Assembly: GCF_900090265.1 (NCBI RefSeq)
Contig: NZ_LT607752.1
Span: 5,896,001-5,960,000 of the forward strand
Direction of reading: 5' to 3'
Length of the DNA stretch: 64,000 bases
DNA from: Micromonospora rifamycinica
GTDB lineage: Bacteria > Actinomycetota > Actinomycetes > Mycobacteriales > Micromonosporaceae
The translations under genes and the position numbers were made by a program. Below the pieces are notes generated by a model. The model was not told the origin of the DNA and ran no database searches. It saw only the letters and a program-made list of their open reading frames with translations. This document shows, piece after piece, positions 56,075 through 63,827 of this stretch (its first letter is position 1; the number at the start of each line of letters is the position of its first letter).

Positions 56075-56093
56075 TTAGGGTAGCCTTAGTTTT
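56075..56093 (+). promoter_or_regulatory. IdeR/DmdR-like iron box and promoter of the siderophore-interacting gene
   Basis: TTAGGGTAGCCTTAGTTTT resembles the left part of the iron box TTAGGTTAGGCTAACCTAA, with the right arm degraded. TAGCCT at 56081-56086 is 7 nt before the ATG and may be the -10 of a leaderless promoter, so a repressor here would block RNA polymerase directly. Confidence 0.55.
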
Positions 56094-56927
56094 ATGGCGG
56101 AGCGCTCCAAGATGGTTACTGCGGCACGGGTGGTGCGGACCGGACGGCCCACCCCGCACCTGGTCCGGCTCGTTCTCGGTGGGGAGGAGTTGGCCGGGCT
56201 GCCGGTGGGGGATTTCACCGACCACTACGTCAAGCTGGTCTTCCCGCCCGAGGGGGTGGAGCTGCCGAGGCCGTTGGACCTGACGGCGGTCAAGCGGGAG
56301 CTGCCCCGGGAGCAGTGGCCCAGGCTGCGGGCGTACACGGTGCGGGCCTGGGATGCGGCGGCCGGCGAGCTGACCATCGACGTGGTGCACCACGGGGACG
56401 AGGGGTTGGCCGGGCCGTGGGCGGCGCGGCTGCGTCCCGGCGACGAGGTGCTGTTCGTCGGCCCGGGTGGGGCGTACGCGCCGGACCCGACGGCCGACTG
56501 GCACCTGCTGGTGGGCGACGAGAGCGCCCTGCCGGCGATCGGTGCCGCGCTGGAACGGCTGCCCGAGGGCGCCCCGGCGGTCGTCCTGGTCGAGGTCGCC
56601 GACCCGGCCGACGAGCAGGTGTTGCCCAGCCCCGGCGCGGTGGCGTTGACCTGGCTGCACCGGGCCGGTCGGCCGGTCGGCGAGGCCCTGGTCGCGGCCG
56701 TCCGGGAGCTGGAGTTCCCGCCCGGTCGGGTGCACGCGTTCGTGCACGGCGAGGCCACCTTCGTCAAGGAGCTGCGCCGGCTGCTGCGGGTCGAGCGGGG
56801 GGTGCCCCGGGAGGCGCTGTCGATCTCCGGCTACTGGCGACAGGGCATGGACGACGAGGGTTGGCGCTCCACCAAGCCGGACTGGAACCGGCAGGTCGAG
56901 GCCGAGGAGGCCGCCGCCGTCGGCTGA
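56094..56927 (+). CDS. Siderophore-interacting protein (flavin-dependent ferric reductase)
   Basis: 277 residues, SIP/ViuB family. An N-terminal FAD-binding barrel (LVRLVLGGEELAGLPVGDFTDHYVKLVFPPEG; WPRLRAYTVRAWD with the flavin-contacting R-x-Y-T) is followed by a NAD(P)-binding SIP domain (DWHLLVGDESALPAIGAALERLP; HAFVHGEATFVKELRRLL; LSISGYWRQGMDDEGWRSTKPDW). It reduces ferric siderophores in the cytosol to release iron. An iron-box-like site overlaps the start. No siderophore genes are nearby. Confidence 0.94.
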   Translation: MAERSKMVTAARVVRTGRPTPHLVRLVLGGEELAGLPVGDFTDHYVKLVFPPEGVELPRPLDLTAVKRELPREQWPRLRAYTVRAWDAAAGELTIDVVHHGDEGLAGPWAARLRPGDEVLFVGPGGAYAPDPTADWHLLVGDESALPAIGAALERLPEGAPAVVLVEVADPADEQVLPSPGAVALTWLHRAGRPVGEALVAAVRELEFPPGRVHAFVHGEATFVKELRRLLRVERGVPREALSISGYWRQGMDDEGWRSTKPDWNRQVEAEEAAAVG

Positions 56928-56998
56928 GCATCATCCACGGATCCGGAGATTGGGCGGAATCACCTGCTGCCGGGGTCATCGGCCGGGACGATACGACC

Positions 56999-58642
56999 AT
57001 GGCTGAACGGGTGCGGGACGTCGGTACGCGAGCGGGCGGCAGACCCGACCCGGTGGTGCTCGCCCTGGGCGTCGGCGGGGTGCTGGCGGTCGTGCTCTGG
57101 GGGGTGTCCGCGCGCGGTTCGCTGGCCAGCTTCGGCGAGGCCGGGTTGGCCTGGGTGATCGGCACCTTCGGCTGGTTCTTCGTCGTCGCGGCGGATGCCT
57201 TCCTGGTGCTCGCGTTGGTCATCGCGGCCTCCCGGTACGGCCGGATCCGGCTGGGCGCCGACGAGGACCAGCCGGAGTTCAACACGGTGGCCTGGATCGC
57301 CATGATGTTCAGCGCGGGGATGGGCATCGGGCTGGTCTTCTTCGCGGTGGCCGAGCCGATCCAGCACTACGCCACGCCGCCGCCGGCCACCGGGGTCGCG
57401 GCACAGACCCCGGCTGCCGGGGCGGCGGCCATGCAGTACACGCTGTTCCACTGGACGCTGCACCCGTGGGGGATCTACGCCGTCACCGCGCTCGCGCTGG
57501 CGTACTCGACGTTCCGCCGGGGGCGGGACAACCGGATCTCGGCTGCGTTCCGTCCGCTGCTCGGCGCGCGGGCCGACGGGGTGCCCGGGAAGGCCGTCGA
57601 CCTGCTCGCCGTCTTCGCCACGGTCTTCGGTTCGGCCACCAGCCTCGGGCTCGGCGCGCTCCAGGTGGCCGCCGGTCTGGACCTGGTGGCCGGGGTGCCG
57701 GACACCCGGGCGGTGGAGCTGATCGTGATCGGCGCGCTCACCCTGGCCTTCGTGGCCTCGGCCTTCTCCGGCCTGCACCGGGGGGTCAAGTGGCTGTCCA
57801 CCACCAACGTCCTGCTGGCCGTACTGCTGATGATCTTCGTGTTCGTGGTGGGGCCGACGATCTACACGCTGGAGGTGCTGCCCGCGTCGATCGGCGACTA
57901 CCTCAGCAGCCTGGTGTTCATGTCCACCCGTACCGGCGCGTTCTCCGACCCGGCGTGGCTCGGGTCCTGGACGATCTTCTACTGGGCCTGGTGGATCTCC
58001 TGGGCACCGTTCGTCGGCACCTTCATCGCGCGGATCTCGCGCGGGCGGACCGTGCGCCAGTTCCTGGTCGGGGTCCTGCTGGTGCCCAGCGGGGCGAGCG
58101 CGATCTGGTTCGCGATCATGGGCGGCAGCGCCCTGCGTACCCAGGCCAGCGGCACCCGCGATCTGGTGGCCGACGTCGGGGCGGGCAGCGAGCAGGCGCT
58201 GTTCGGGCTGCTGGACGCGCTACCGCTGGGGACCGTCACCAGCGTGCTGGCCATGGTGCTCATCGCGCTCTACTTCGTGACCAGCGCCGACTCGGCGTCG
58301 CTGGTGCTGGGGTCGCTCAGCTCGGGCGGCGCACTGCGCCCGCACCGCGTACTCGTGGTGCTCTGGGGGGTCCTGATCGGCGCGGTCGCCGCCGCGCTGC
58401 TGCTCGCCGGCGGCCTGGCCGCCCTGCAACAGGCGACCATCATGGTGGCGCTGCCGTTCGTGGTGGTGATGCTCGGGCTCGCCGTGGCGCTGCTGCGAGA
58501 CATGGCCCGGGATCCGGCGGTCGACCTGCACCCGGACCGGGGCCGTCGGTCCGGCCTGGCCGCCGCGGTACGGGCCGCCCGGTCGTACGACGAGGAGAAC
58601 CCGCCGCCGGTCACCCACTGGCTGCACCGGCGTCCCCGCTGA
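56999..58642 (+). CDS. BCCT-family betaine/carnitine/choline transporter
   Basis: 547 residues with twelve predicted membrane segments. Family hallmarks include FNTVAWIAMMFSAGMGIGLVFFAVAEPIQHY, the aromatic substrate-binding and signature region WTIFYWAWWISWAPFVGTFIARISRGRT, and VTSADSASLVLGSLSSGG. The GMGIG element with a Met, rather than the GxGxG of proton-coupled members, suggests sodium coupling; this is an inference. It probably imports glycine betaine for osmoprotection. ATG 56999; single gene. Confidence 0.95.
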   Translation: MAERVRDVGTRAGGRPDPVVLALGVGGVLAVVLWGVSARGSLASFGEAGLAWVIGTFGWFFVVAADAFLVLALVIAASRYGRIRLGADEDQPEFNTVAWIAMMFSAGMGIGLVFFAVAEPIQHYATPPPATGVAAQTPAAGAAAMQYTLFHWTLHPWGIYAVTALALAYSTFRRGRDNRISAAFRPLLGARADGVPGKAVDLLAVFATVFGSATSLGLGALQVAAGLDLVAGVPDTRAVELIVIGALTLAFVASAFSGLHRGVKWLSTTNVLLAVLLMIFVFVVGPTIYTLEVLPASIGDYLSSLVFMSTRTGAFSDPAWLGSWTIFYWAWWISWAPFVGTFIARISRGRTVRQFLVGVLLVPSGASAIWFAIMGGSALRTQASGTRDLVADVGAGSEQALFGLLDALPLGTVTSVLAMVLIALYFVTSADSASLVLGSLSSGGALRPHRVLVVLWGVLIGAVAAALLLAGGLAALQQATIMVALPFVVVMLGLAVALLRDMARDPAVDLHPDRGRRSGLAAAVRAARSYDEENPPPVTHWLHRRPR

Positions 58643-58715
58643 GTCGGGCGTTCGCCACCCGCCCGACGGATCGTCGGTCCGGCAGGGCAGGATGTAGCCC
58701 GAGGAGGTGGCGTCG

Positions 58716-60590
58716 GTGGCTGGCCGGATCCGGGACGAGGACATCGCGTTGGTCCGCGAGCGCACCTCCATCGCCGAGGTCATCTCGGACACGGTGACCC
58801 TCAAGTCGGCCGGCGGCGGAAACCTCAAGGGCCTCTGCCCGTTCCACGACGAGAAGAGCCCGTCGTTCAACGTCTCGCCGGCCCGTAACGTCTTCTACTG
58901 CTTCGGCTGCGGGGTCGGCGGCGACGCGATCAAGTTCCTGATGGACGCCGAGCATCTCAGCTTCATCGAGTCCGTCGAGCGGCTCGCCGACCGGGCCGGC
59001 ATCCAGCTCCGTTACGTCGAGGGTGACCAGGCCGCCCCCCGGTCCCGCCCGCAGCAGGGGCAGAAGCAGCGGCTGGTGGCGGCGCACGCCGCCGCCGTGG
59101 AGTTCTACCAGTCGCAGCTCAGCACGGCCGGCGCCCGTCCGGCCCGGGAGTTCCTGGCCCGTCGCGGCTTCGACCGGGCCGCCGCGCAGCGGTACGGCTG
59201 CGGCTTCGCCCCGGACGCCTGGGACCTGCTCACCAAGCACCTGCGTCAGCAGGGGTTCACCCACGACGAGCTGGTCACCGGCGGGCTGTCCCGCCCGTCC
59301 CGCTCGGGCACCCTGATCGACCGGTTCCGTCGCCGGCTGATGTGGCCGATCCGGGACATCGCCGGTGACGTGATCGGGTTCGGGGCGCGGAAACTCTTCG
59401 ACGACGACGACGGCCCGAAGTACCTCAACACCCCCGAGACGCCGATCTACAAGAAGTCGCACGTCCTCTACGGCATCGACCAGGCCAAGCGGGAGATCGC
59501 CAAGCAGGGCCGGGTGGTCGTCGTCGAGGGGTACACCGACGTGATGGCCTGTCACCTGGCCGGGGTGCCCACCGCTGTGGCGACCTGCGGCACCGCCTTC
59601 GGCGCCGACCACATCGGCGTACTGCGCCGGCTGCTGCTCGACACCGACGCGGTGGCCGGTGAGGTCATCTTCACCTTCGACGGGGACGCCGCCGGCCAGA
59701 AGGCCGCGCTCCGCGCCTTCGAGGACGACCAGCGCTTCGTCGGGCGTACCTTCATCGCGGTCAGCCCGGACAACATGGACCCGTGCGACCTGCGGTTGGC
59801 AAAGGGCGACCTGGCGATCCGCGACCTGGTGGCCCGCCGGGAGCCGCTCGTCGACTTCGCCCTCCGACACGTGATCAACCGCTACGACCTGGACACGGTG
59901 GACGGCCGGGTGGAGGCGATGCGCCGGGCCGCCCCGCTGGTCGCCAAGATCAAAGACCGGGAGAAGCGCCCCGAGTACGTCCGCAAGCTCGCCGGTGACC
60001 TCGGTATGGAGATCGAGCCGGTGCAGCGGGCCGTGCTGGCCGCCGCCCATGCCCCGGGCGAGCGGGAGACGGCCGACCCGCCCCGGGGCCGGACCCGTCC
60101 GGCCGCGCCGGCCGTGGACAGTCCGGAGTCGATGGTCGAGCGGGAGGCGCTGAAGCTCGCCCTCCAGGAGCCGGTCCTCGCCGGGCCGATGTTCGACGCG
60201 GTCGAGGCCGCCGAGTACCGGCACCCGGTGCACGCGGCGGTCCGTACCGCGATCACGGCGGCCGGCGGGGTGGCGGCGGCCGGCGGCGGCGCGGTGTGGA
60301 TCGAGGCGGTCCGGGACGCCTGCGCGGACCTCGCCGCCCAGGCGCTGGTCAGCGAGCTGGCCGTGGAGCCACTGCGGATCGACGGCGAACCCGACCCGAG
60401 GTACGTCTCCAGCACCCTCGCCCAGTTGCAGTGGGGCTCGGTGACCGCCCGGATCCGGGACCTCAAGTCCAAGATCCAGCGGATCAACCCGGTCAACCAG
60501 AAGGACGAGTACTTCGCCCTCTTCGGGGAACTGCTCTCGCTGGAACAGCACGCGCGGGCACTGCGCGAGCAGGCCGCAGGAGGACTCTGA
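58716..60590 (+). CDS. dnaG: DNA primase DnaG
   Basis: 624 residues. The zinc-binding domain has CPFHDEKSPSFNVSPARNVFYCFGCG, the RNA polymerase domain runs to about residue 370 with toprim motifs VVVEGYTDVMAC and FTFDGDAAGQKAA, and the C-terminal helicase-binding domain carries LKSKIQRINPVNQ. It makes the RNA primers for replication. GTG 58716 has GAGGAGG 8 nt upstream, whereas GTG 58707 overlaps that sequence, so 58716 is preferred. The stop overlaps the start of the next gene. Confidence 0.97.
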   Translation: MAGRIRDEDIALVRERTSIAEVISDTVTLKSAGGGNLKGLCPFHDEKSPSFNVSPARNVFYCFGCGVGGDAIKFLMDAEHLSFIESVERLADRAGIQLRYVEGDQAAPRSRPQQGQKQRLVAAHAAAVEFYQSQLSTAGARPAREFLARRGFDRAAAQRYGCGFAPDAWDLLTKHLRQQGFTHDELVTGGLSRPSRSGTLIDRFRRRLMWPIRDIAGDVIGFGARKLFDDDDGPKYLNTPETPIYKKSHVLYGIDQAKREIAKQGRVVVVEGYTDVMACHLAGVPTAVATCGTAFGADHIGVLRRLLLDTDAVAGEVIFTFDGDAAGQKAALRAFEDDQRFVGRTFIAVSPDNMDPCDLRLAKGDLAIRDLVARREPLVDFALRHVINRYDLDTVDGRVEAMRRAAPLVAKIKDREKRPEYVRKLAGDLGMEIEPVQRAVLAAAHAPGERETADPPRGRTRPAAPAVDSPESMVEREALKLALQEPVLAGPMFDAVEAAEYRHPVHAAVRTAITAAGGVAAAGGGAVWIEAVRDACADLAAQALVSELAVEPLRIDGEPDPRYVSSTLAQLQWGSVTARIRDLKSKIQRINPVNQKDEYFALFGELLSLEQHARALREQAAGGL

Positions 60591-61387
60591 TGGGACTGTT
60601 CGGCCGCAAACCCAAGCTGCCATCCACCGCCCGTCCCGCGCTGGCCGCCGGTGAACGGGTGCTCGCCTGGGCCGCCGTCACCGGAAACAGCGTAAGCACC
60701 ACCGCCCCGGCCACCCCGGGTGCCGATGCCACCGCCCCGGCCACCACCGGTTCCGGTGTCGGCGTATCGGCCGCCCCGGGTGACGGTGCCGCCGCCTCGG
60801 CCGTCACGGGTGACGGTGCCGCCGCCTCGGCCGTCACGGGTGCCGGTGCCGCCGCCCCGGCCGTCACGGGTGCCGGTGCCGCCGCCCCGGCGAACACCGG
60901 TGCCGCCGCCTCGGCCGCCGAAGGTGCCGCTGCGCCGGTCACCACCGGTTCCGGTGCCGGGGTGCTGGTGGCCACCAACCTCGGGCTCTGGCTGCCCGGC
61001 CGGGAGGACCGGCTGGGCTGGCACGACATCCTCAAGGCCGTCTGGTCCGGGCGTGAGCTGACCGTCACGGTGGCGGAGACGGTCGCCGAGCGGGACGGCT
61101 ACCAGGTGGTCGCCGACCGGCCCGCCGGGACGTACCTGCTGCTCGATCCGGGGGACCTGCCGCACCAGGTACGTGCCAGGGTGACCCGCTCGGTGGCGTA
61201 CACCCAGCAGCACCCGGTGCCCGGCGGCTCGGGCCGGATCGCGGCCCGGAGGGTGGCCGGGGTGGACGGTCTGACCTGGACGGTCCGCTACGACCCCGGC
61301 ACCCCGATCGACGCCGACGAGGTACGCGACGAGACCGATCAGCTCGTCGCCGCCGCCCGCGCCGCCACCGCTCCCGCCGACCTCTGA
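60590..61387 (+). CDS. Conserved dnaG-linked protein with an internal Ala/Gly repeat insert
   Basis: 265 residues. The ends look conserved (MGLFGRKPKLPSTARPALAAGERVLAWA; then ATNLGLWLPGREDRLGWHDILKAVWSGRELTVTV... and a C-terminal DEVRDETDQLVAAARA). Between about residues 36 and 112 there is a low-complexity insert of 10-residue units such as GDGAAASAVT and GAGAAAPAVT. ATG 60590 overlaps the dnaG stop, so it is co-translated with primase. Function unknown; the insert probably splits a strand-loop region rather than a catalytic site. Confidence 0.8.
   Translation: MGLFGRKPKLPSTARPALAAGERVLAWAAVTGNSVSTTAPATPGADATAPATTGSGVGVSAAPGDGAAASAVTGDGAAASAVTGAGAAAPAVTGAGAAAPANTGAAASAAEGAAAPVTTGSGAGVLVATNLGLWLPGREDRLGWHDILKAVWSGRELTVTVAETVAERDGYQVVADRPAGTYLLLDPGDLPHQVRARVTRSVAYTQQHPVPGGSGRIAARRVAGVDGLTWTVRYDPGTPIDADEVRDETDQLVAAARAATAPADL
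60721..60920 (+). repeat. 30-bp coding tandem repeat (10-residue units)
   Basis: Four well-kept units at 60781-60810, 60811-60840, 60841-60870 and 60871-60900 (the first two identical), with degenerate units on both sides. The 30-bp length keeps the frame, as in a variable-number repeat inside a gene. Confidence 0.9.
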
Positions 61388-61602
61388 CAGCCCCAGCCCG
61401 CCCGACGCGCCACCGGACGCTGGGTGGTGCACACCCGCCCCCGGGCCTGCCCGAGCCACCCCGCCGCATGGCTGGTGGTGCCGTGCCGGCCTGACCCGCG
61501 TCGACTGAACGGCAGGTGGTGCCGCCGAACCGCCGGCCGAGCGGTCACCGGCCGACCGGCGGGTGTCGGTCACCAGCATGCCGTCGACCCCTCGGGTCAG
61601 AG

Positions 61603-61654
61603 TAGATCTTGGAGGGAAATGGCCCCTCTGGGGGCGAGAATCTTCCAAGATCTA
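61603..61654. terminator. Palindromic element between convergent genes
   Basis: TAGATCTTGGA at 61603-61613 and TCCAAGATCTA at 61644-61654 are perfect 11-bp arms; the 30-nt loop has an inner GGCCCC/GGGGGC pairing. It lies where transcripts from both sides end and may act as a terminator. The AT-rich arms are unlike the other terminators here. Confidence 0.6.
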
Positions 61655-61669
61655 TCCGCGCCGGGCTTG

Positions 61670-61915
61670 TCATCGGGTTCGTGCCCACGTCACGATGCGT
61701 TCGGTGAGGCCCTGCGGTGTTTCCCCGTCGTGCAGGGTGGCGAAATCGCTCATCGCCTCGCAGAGCAGGGTGCCGAGGTAGACCAGCAGGGCGGTCCGGT
61801 CCTCGCGGTACTCCCCGAGCAGCGCCAGCCGGGCGGCGGAGCACGGCCAGGCGGCCCCGCACACCCGGCAACGCCAGGAAGGGCGGGCGGCCACGTGCGG
61901 ACGGTAACGGGGCAT
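61670..61915 (-). CDS. Small Cys-containing actinomycete protein next to the XRE gene
   Basis: 81 residues: PRYRPHVAARPSWRCRVCGAAWPCSAARLALLGEYREDRTALLVYLGTLLCEAMSDFATLH and a short C-terminal helix. Three cysteines (CRVC, WPC) could bind a metal. Similar short proteins occur beside XRE-DUF5753 genes in Micromonosporaceae and are sometimes labelled flavin reductase, which the sequence does not support. ATG 61915 is used; ATG 62008 would add an N-terminus made of a 5-residue repeat (RRIGA). It is divergent from the XRE gene. Confidence 0.7.
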   Translation of the reverse strand: MPRYRPHVAARPSWRCRVCGAAWPCSAARLALLGEYREDRTALLVYLGTLLCEAMSDFATLHDGETPQGLTERIVTWARTR

Positions 61916-61922
61916 CACCGCA

Positions 61923-61982
61923 GCCCCGATCCGTCGTGCCCCGATCCGTCGTGGCCCCATTCGTCGTGCCCCGATCGGTGGT
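61923..61982. repeat. Four 15-bp tandem repeats in the divergent promoter region
   Basis: GCCCCGATCCGTCGT at 61923-61937 and 61938-61952, with variants at 61953-61967 and 61968-61982. They lie in the 322-bp gap 61916-62237 between divergent genes; the remainder of the gap has no other clear feature. Confidence 0.85.
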
Positions 61983-62237
61983 GCCGCGAGAGTCCGGTAC
62001 ACGGCCATAGTGGCAGTCGCATGGTCGAGCCTCCGTCCACGATGGAGAGGAGCGCCCGCCGATGTGGTCACCGGCGGACGCTCCCGGCCTGGTTCCGCCC
62101 GCCGTCCGATCCCGGGAGCGGTTCCGCTGGGTGACAGTCTGTCGATGCTGCGGCTACGGTGAGGGTTCCGGCCCGTCGACGACGGGGGCGTGAGCCGGTC
62201 GGTTTCAGCAGGTACGAGGATGTATGGAGGCTGTCCG

Positions 62238-63041
62238 TTGGAGCGCTCGTCGATGCTGGACCACTTCGCGGAGGAGTTACGGCTCGTACGGGCCACCCAC
62301 GGCATGACCCAGGCGGCGCTGGCCGAGGCGCTGAGCTATTCGGGCGCGCTGGTCGCCAAGGTGGAAACCTGCGAGCGTCGGCCGAGCCTGGACTTCGCCC
62401 GCCGGTGCGACACGGTGTTCACCACCGACGGCCGGTTCGAGCGCATCCAGAAACGGATCAGCCGGGAAACCGTGGTGCCGTGGGCGCGGGACTGGACGGC
62501 GGTGGAGTCGGAGGCGGTGGCCTTCCGCTGGTTCGAGCCGCTCTATGTGCCCGGTCTGCTCCAGACCGAAGAATACGCCCGTGCCATTCTGACCGGTGCC
62601 GGGCTCTTCGGGGTCGACGAAATCGAACAGCAGGTGGCCACGCGCATCGAACGTCAGGTCGTGCTTACCCGGGACCGGCCGCCACTGCTCACTGCCGTCA
62701 TCGACGAGTATGTGTTGCGCCGCCGGGTTGGTCAGCCGGAGGTGATGTGTGCGCAGTTGCAGCACCTGGTGAAGCTCGGCACCACTCTGCCGCGAGTCCG
62801 AATCCAGGTGGTGCCCCTGTCCGCCGGTGCCTATCCCGGTCTTGACGGCCCCTTGGTGATTGCCACCGCGCCCACCGGCGAGGACGTCGTCTACCTGGAG
62901 GGGCAGCGCCACGGTCAGGTGGTCGACCGCACCGACTACCTGCGGGAGGTGGTCGAGGTATGGGAGTCGATCCGTGGTGAGACACTTTCGCAGCAGCAGT
63001 CCATCGAGTTGATAGCGGAGGTTGCGGAAACATGGATCTGA
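62238..63041 (+). CDS. XRE-family regulator with DUF5753 domain
   Basis: 267 residues. The N-terminal helix-turn-helix is FAEELRLVRATHGMTQAALAEALSYSGALVAKVETCERRPSLDFARRCD. A DUF5753 domain follows (WFEPLYVPGLLQTEEYARAILTG; RIERQVVLTRDRPPLLTAVIDEYVLRR; VPLSAGAYPGLDGPLVIATAP). Such regulators pair with DUF397 proteins in a system resembling BldB/WhiJ or AbaA-type developmental controls of streptomycetes. TTG 62238 is chosen because GGAGG lies 7 nt before it; ATG 62253 has no site. The stop overlaps the DUF397 start. Confidence 0.9.
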   Translation: MERSSMLDHFAEELRLVRATHGMTQAALAEALSYSGALVAKVETCERRPSLDFARRCDTVFTTDGRFERIQKRISRETVVPWARDWTAVESEAVAFRWFEPLYVPGLLQTEEYARAILTGAGLFGVDEIEQQVATRIERQVVLTRDRPPLLTAVIDEYVLRRRVGQPEVMCAQLQHLVKLGTTLPRVRIQVVPLSAGAYPGLDGPLVIATAPTGEDVVYLEGQRHGQVVDRTDYLREVVEVWESIRGETLSQQQSIELIAEVAETWI

Positions 63042-63244
63042 GCGACGCTCGGTGGCGCAAGAGCACCCGTAGCAACGGCGGCGGCGGTGCCTGTGTCGAG
63101 GTGGCGGACAACCTGTCCGGCGTGGTGGCCGTGCGTGATTCCAAGGACCCGGACGGGCCGGTGCTGGCCTTCGGCCCCGCGACATGGCAGCAATTCGTGT
63201 CAAGCGTGGCGAGGCGCTATCGCAACAGCAGTTCCTCGAACTGA
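63032..63244 (+). CDS. DUF397 protein (partner of XRE-DUF5753)
   Basis: 70 residues: DLSDARWRKSTRSNGGGGACVEVADNLSGVVAVRDSKDPDGPVLAFGPATWQQFVSSV, the classic DUF397 pattern. ATG 63032 lies inside the 3' end of the XRE gene (10-nt overlap). The last residues (RRYRNSSSSN) are unusual: their DNA is an out-of-frame copy of the end of the XRE gene, created by a local duplication. It probably acts as small antitoxin-like or signalling partner of the regulator. Confidence 0.9.
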   Translation: MDLSDARWRKSTRSNGGGGACVEVADNLSGVVAVRDSKDPDGPVLAFGPATWQQFVSSVARRYRNSSSSN

Positions 63245-63263
63245 TGTCGGAGGTGGCGGAGAC

Positions 63264-63455
63264 GTGGATCTGAGCGGCGCTCGATGGCGATAGAGCACCT
63301 GTAGCAACGGTGGCGGCGGTGCCTGCCTCGAGGTGGCCGGCAATCTGCCCGGTGTGGTGGCGGTGCGGGATTCCAAGGACCGGTGTGGGTCGGTGCTGAC
63401 TTTCGAGTCATCAGCCTGGCGTGCGTTCGTGGCGCGGGTGGGTGGCCGGTCCTGA
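63264..63455 (+). pseudogene. DUF397 pseudogene (in-frame TAG at codon 10)
   Basis: From GTG 63264 the frame reads VDLSGARWR-stop-STCSNGGGGACLEVAGNLPGVVAVRDSKDRCGSVLTFESSAWRAFVARVGGRS. The TAG at 63291-63293 replaces the AAG (Lys) codon of the intact copy. It is 64 codons with stop. It is preceded by a copy of the XRE gene's last codons (QQQFLELMSEVAETWI-stop at 63216-63266), so the unit XRE-end + DUF397 was duplicated and then this copy decayed. Confidence 0.9.
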
Positions 63456-63525
63456 CGGTGGAGATTCGTGGCGTTGCGTTCCCGGGCAGGGCCGCCACTC
63501 CGGATTTCCCTCGGGCCGCCGTTTT

Positions 63526-63569
63526 TTGGGGAGAGTTGTTGTCGCTCCAGCGACAACAACTCTCCCCAA
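63526..63569. repeat. Near-perfect palindrome with 21-bp arms
   Basis: 63526-63546 and 63549-63569 are exact reverse complements (arms start TTGGGGAGAGTTGTTG) with a 2-nt centre. A T-run (63522-63527) precedes it on the plus strand, so it does not have the shape of a terminator in either direction. It lies in the 372-bp gap 63456-63827, which otherwise shows no gene. Confidence 0.92.
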
Positions 63570-63827
63570 GCCTGCGGAAGCCCCCGGACCTTGGATCTTC
63601 ACGGATCATGAACCTGGTCGGGACGGCTGATCAAGGGGCGCTCGGGATCAGCCGAATTCCATCCATGTTCTCGGATCTTGTGGCCGAGGCCCGGCGTTCG
63701 TGGCCTCGACCTGCCTCGGACCGGTCGTCGTCTGCCGGCGAGGTGACGGGTCTGTGCTGCCGGTTTAGTCGGCGGGGTCGGTGGGGCATGTCGGAGGGCG
63801 ACATCCGCAGATCCCCGAGGAGGGGCG

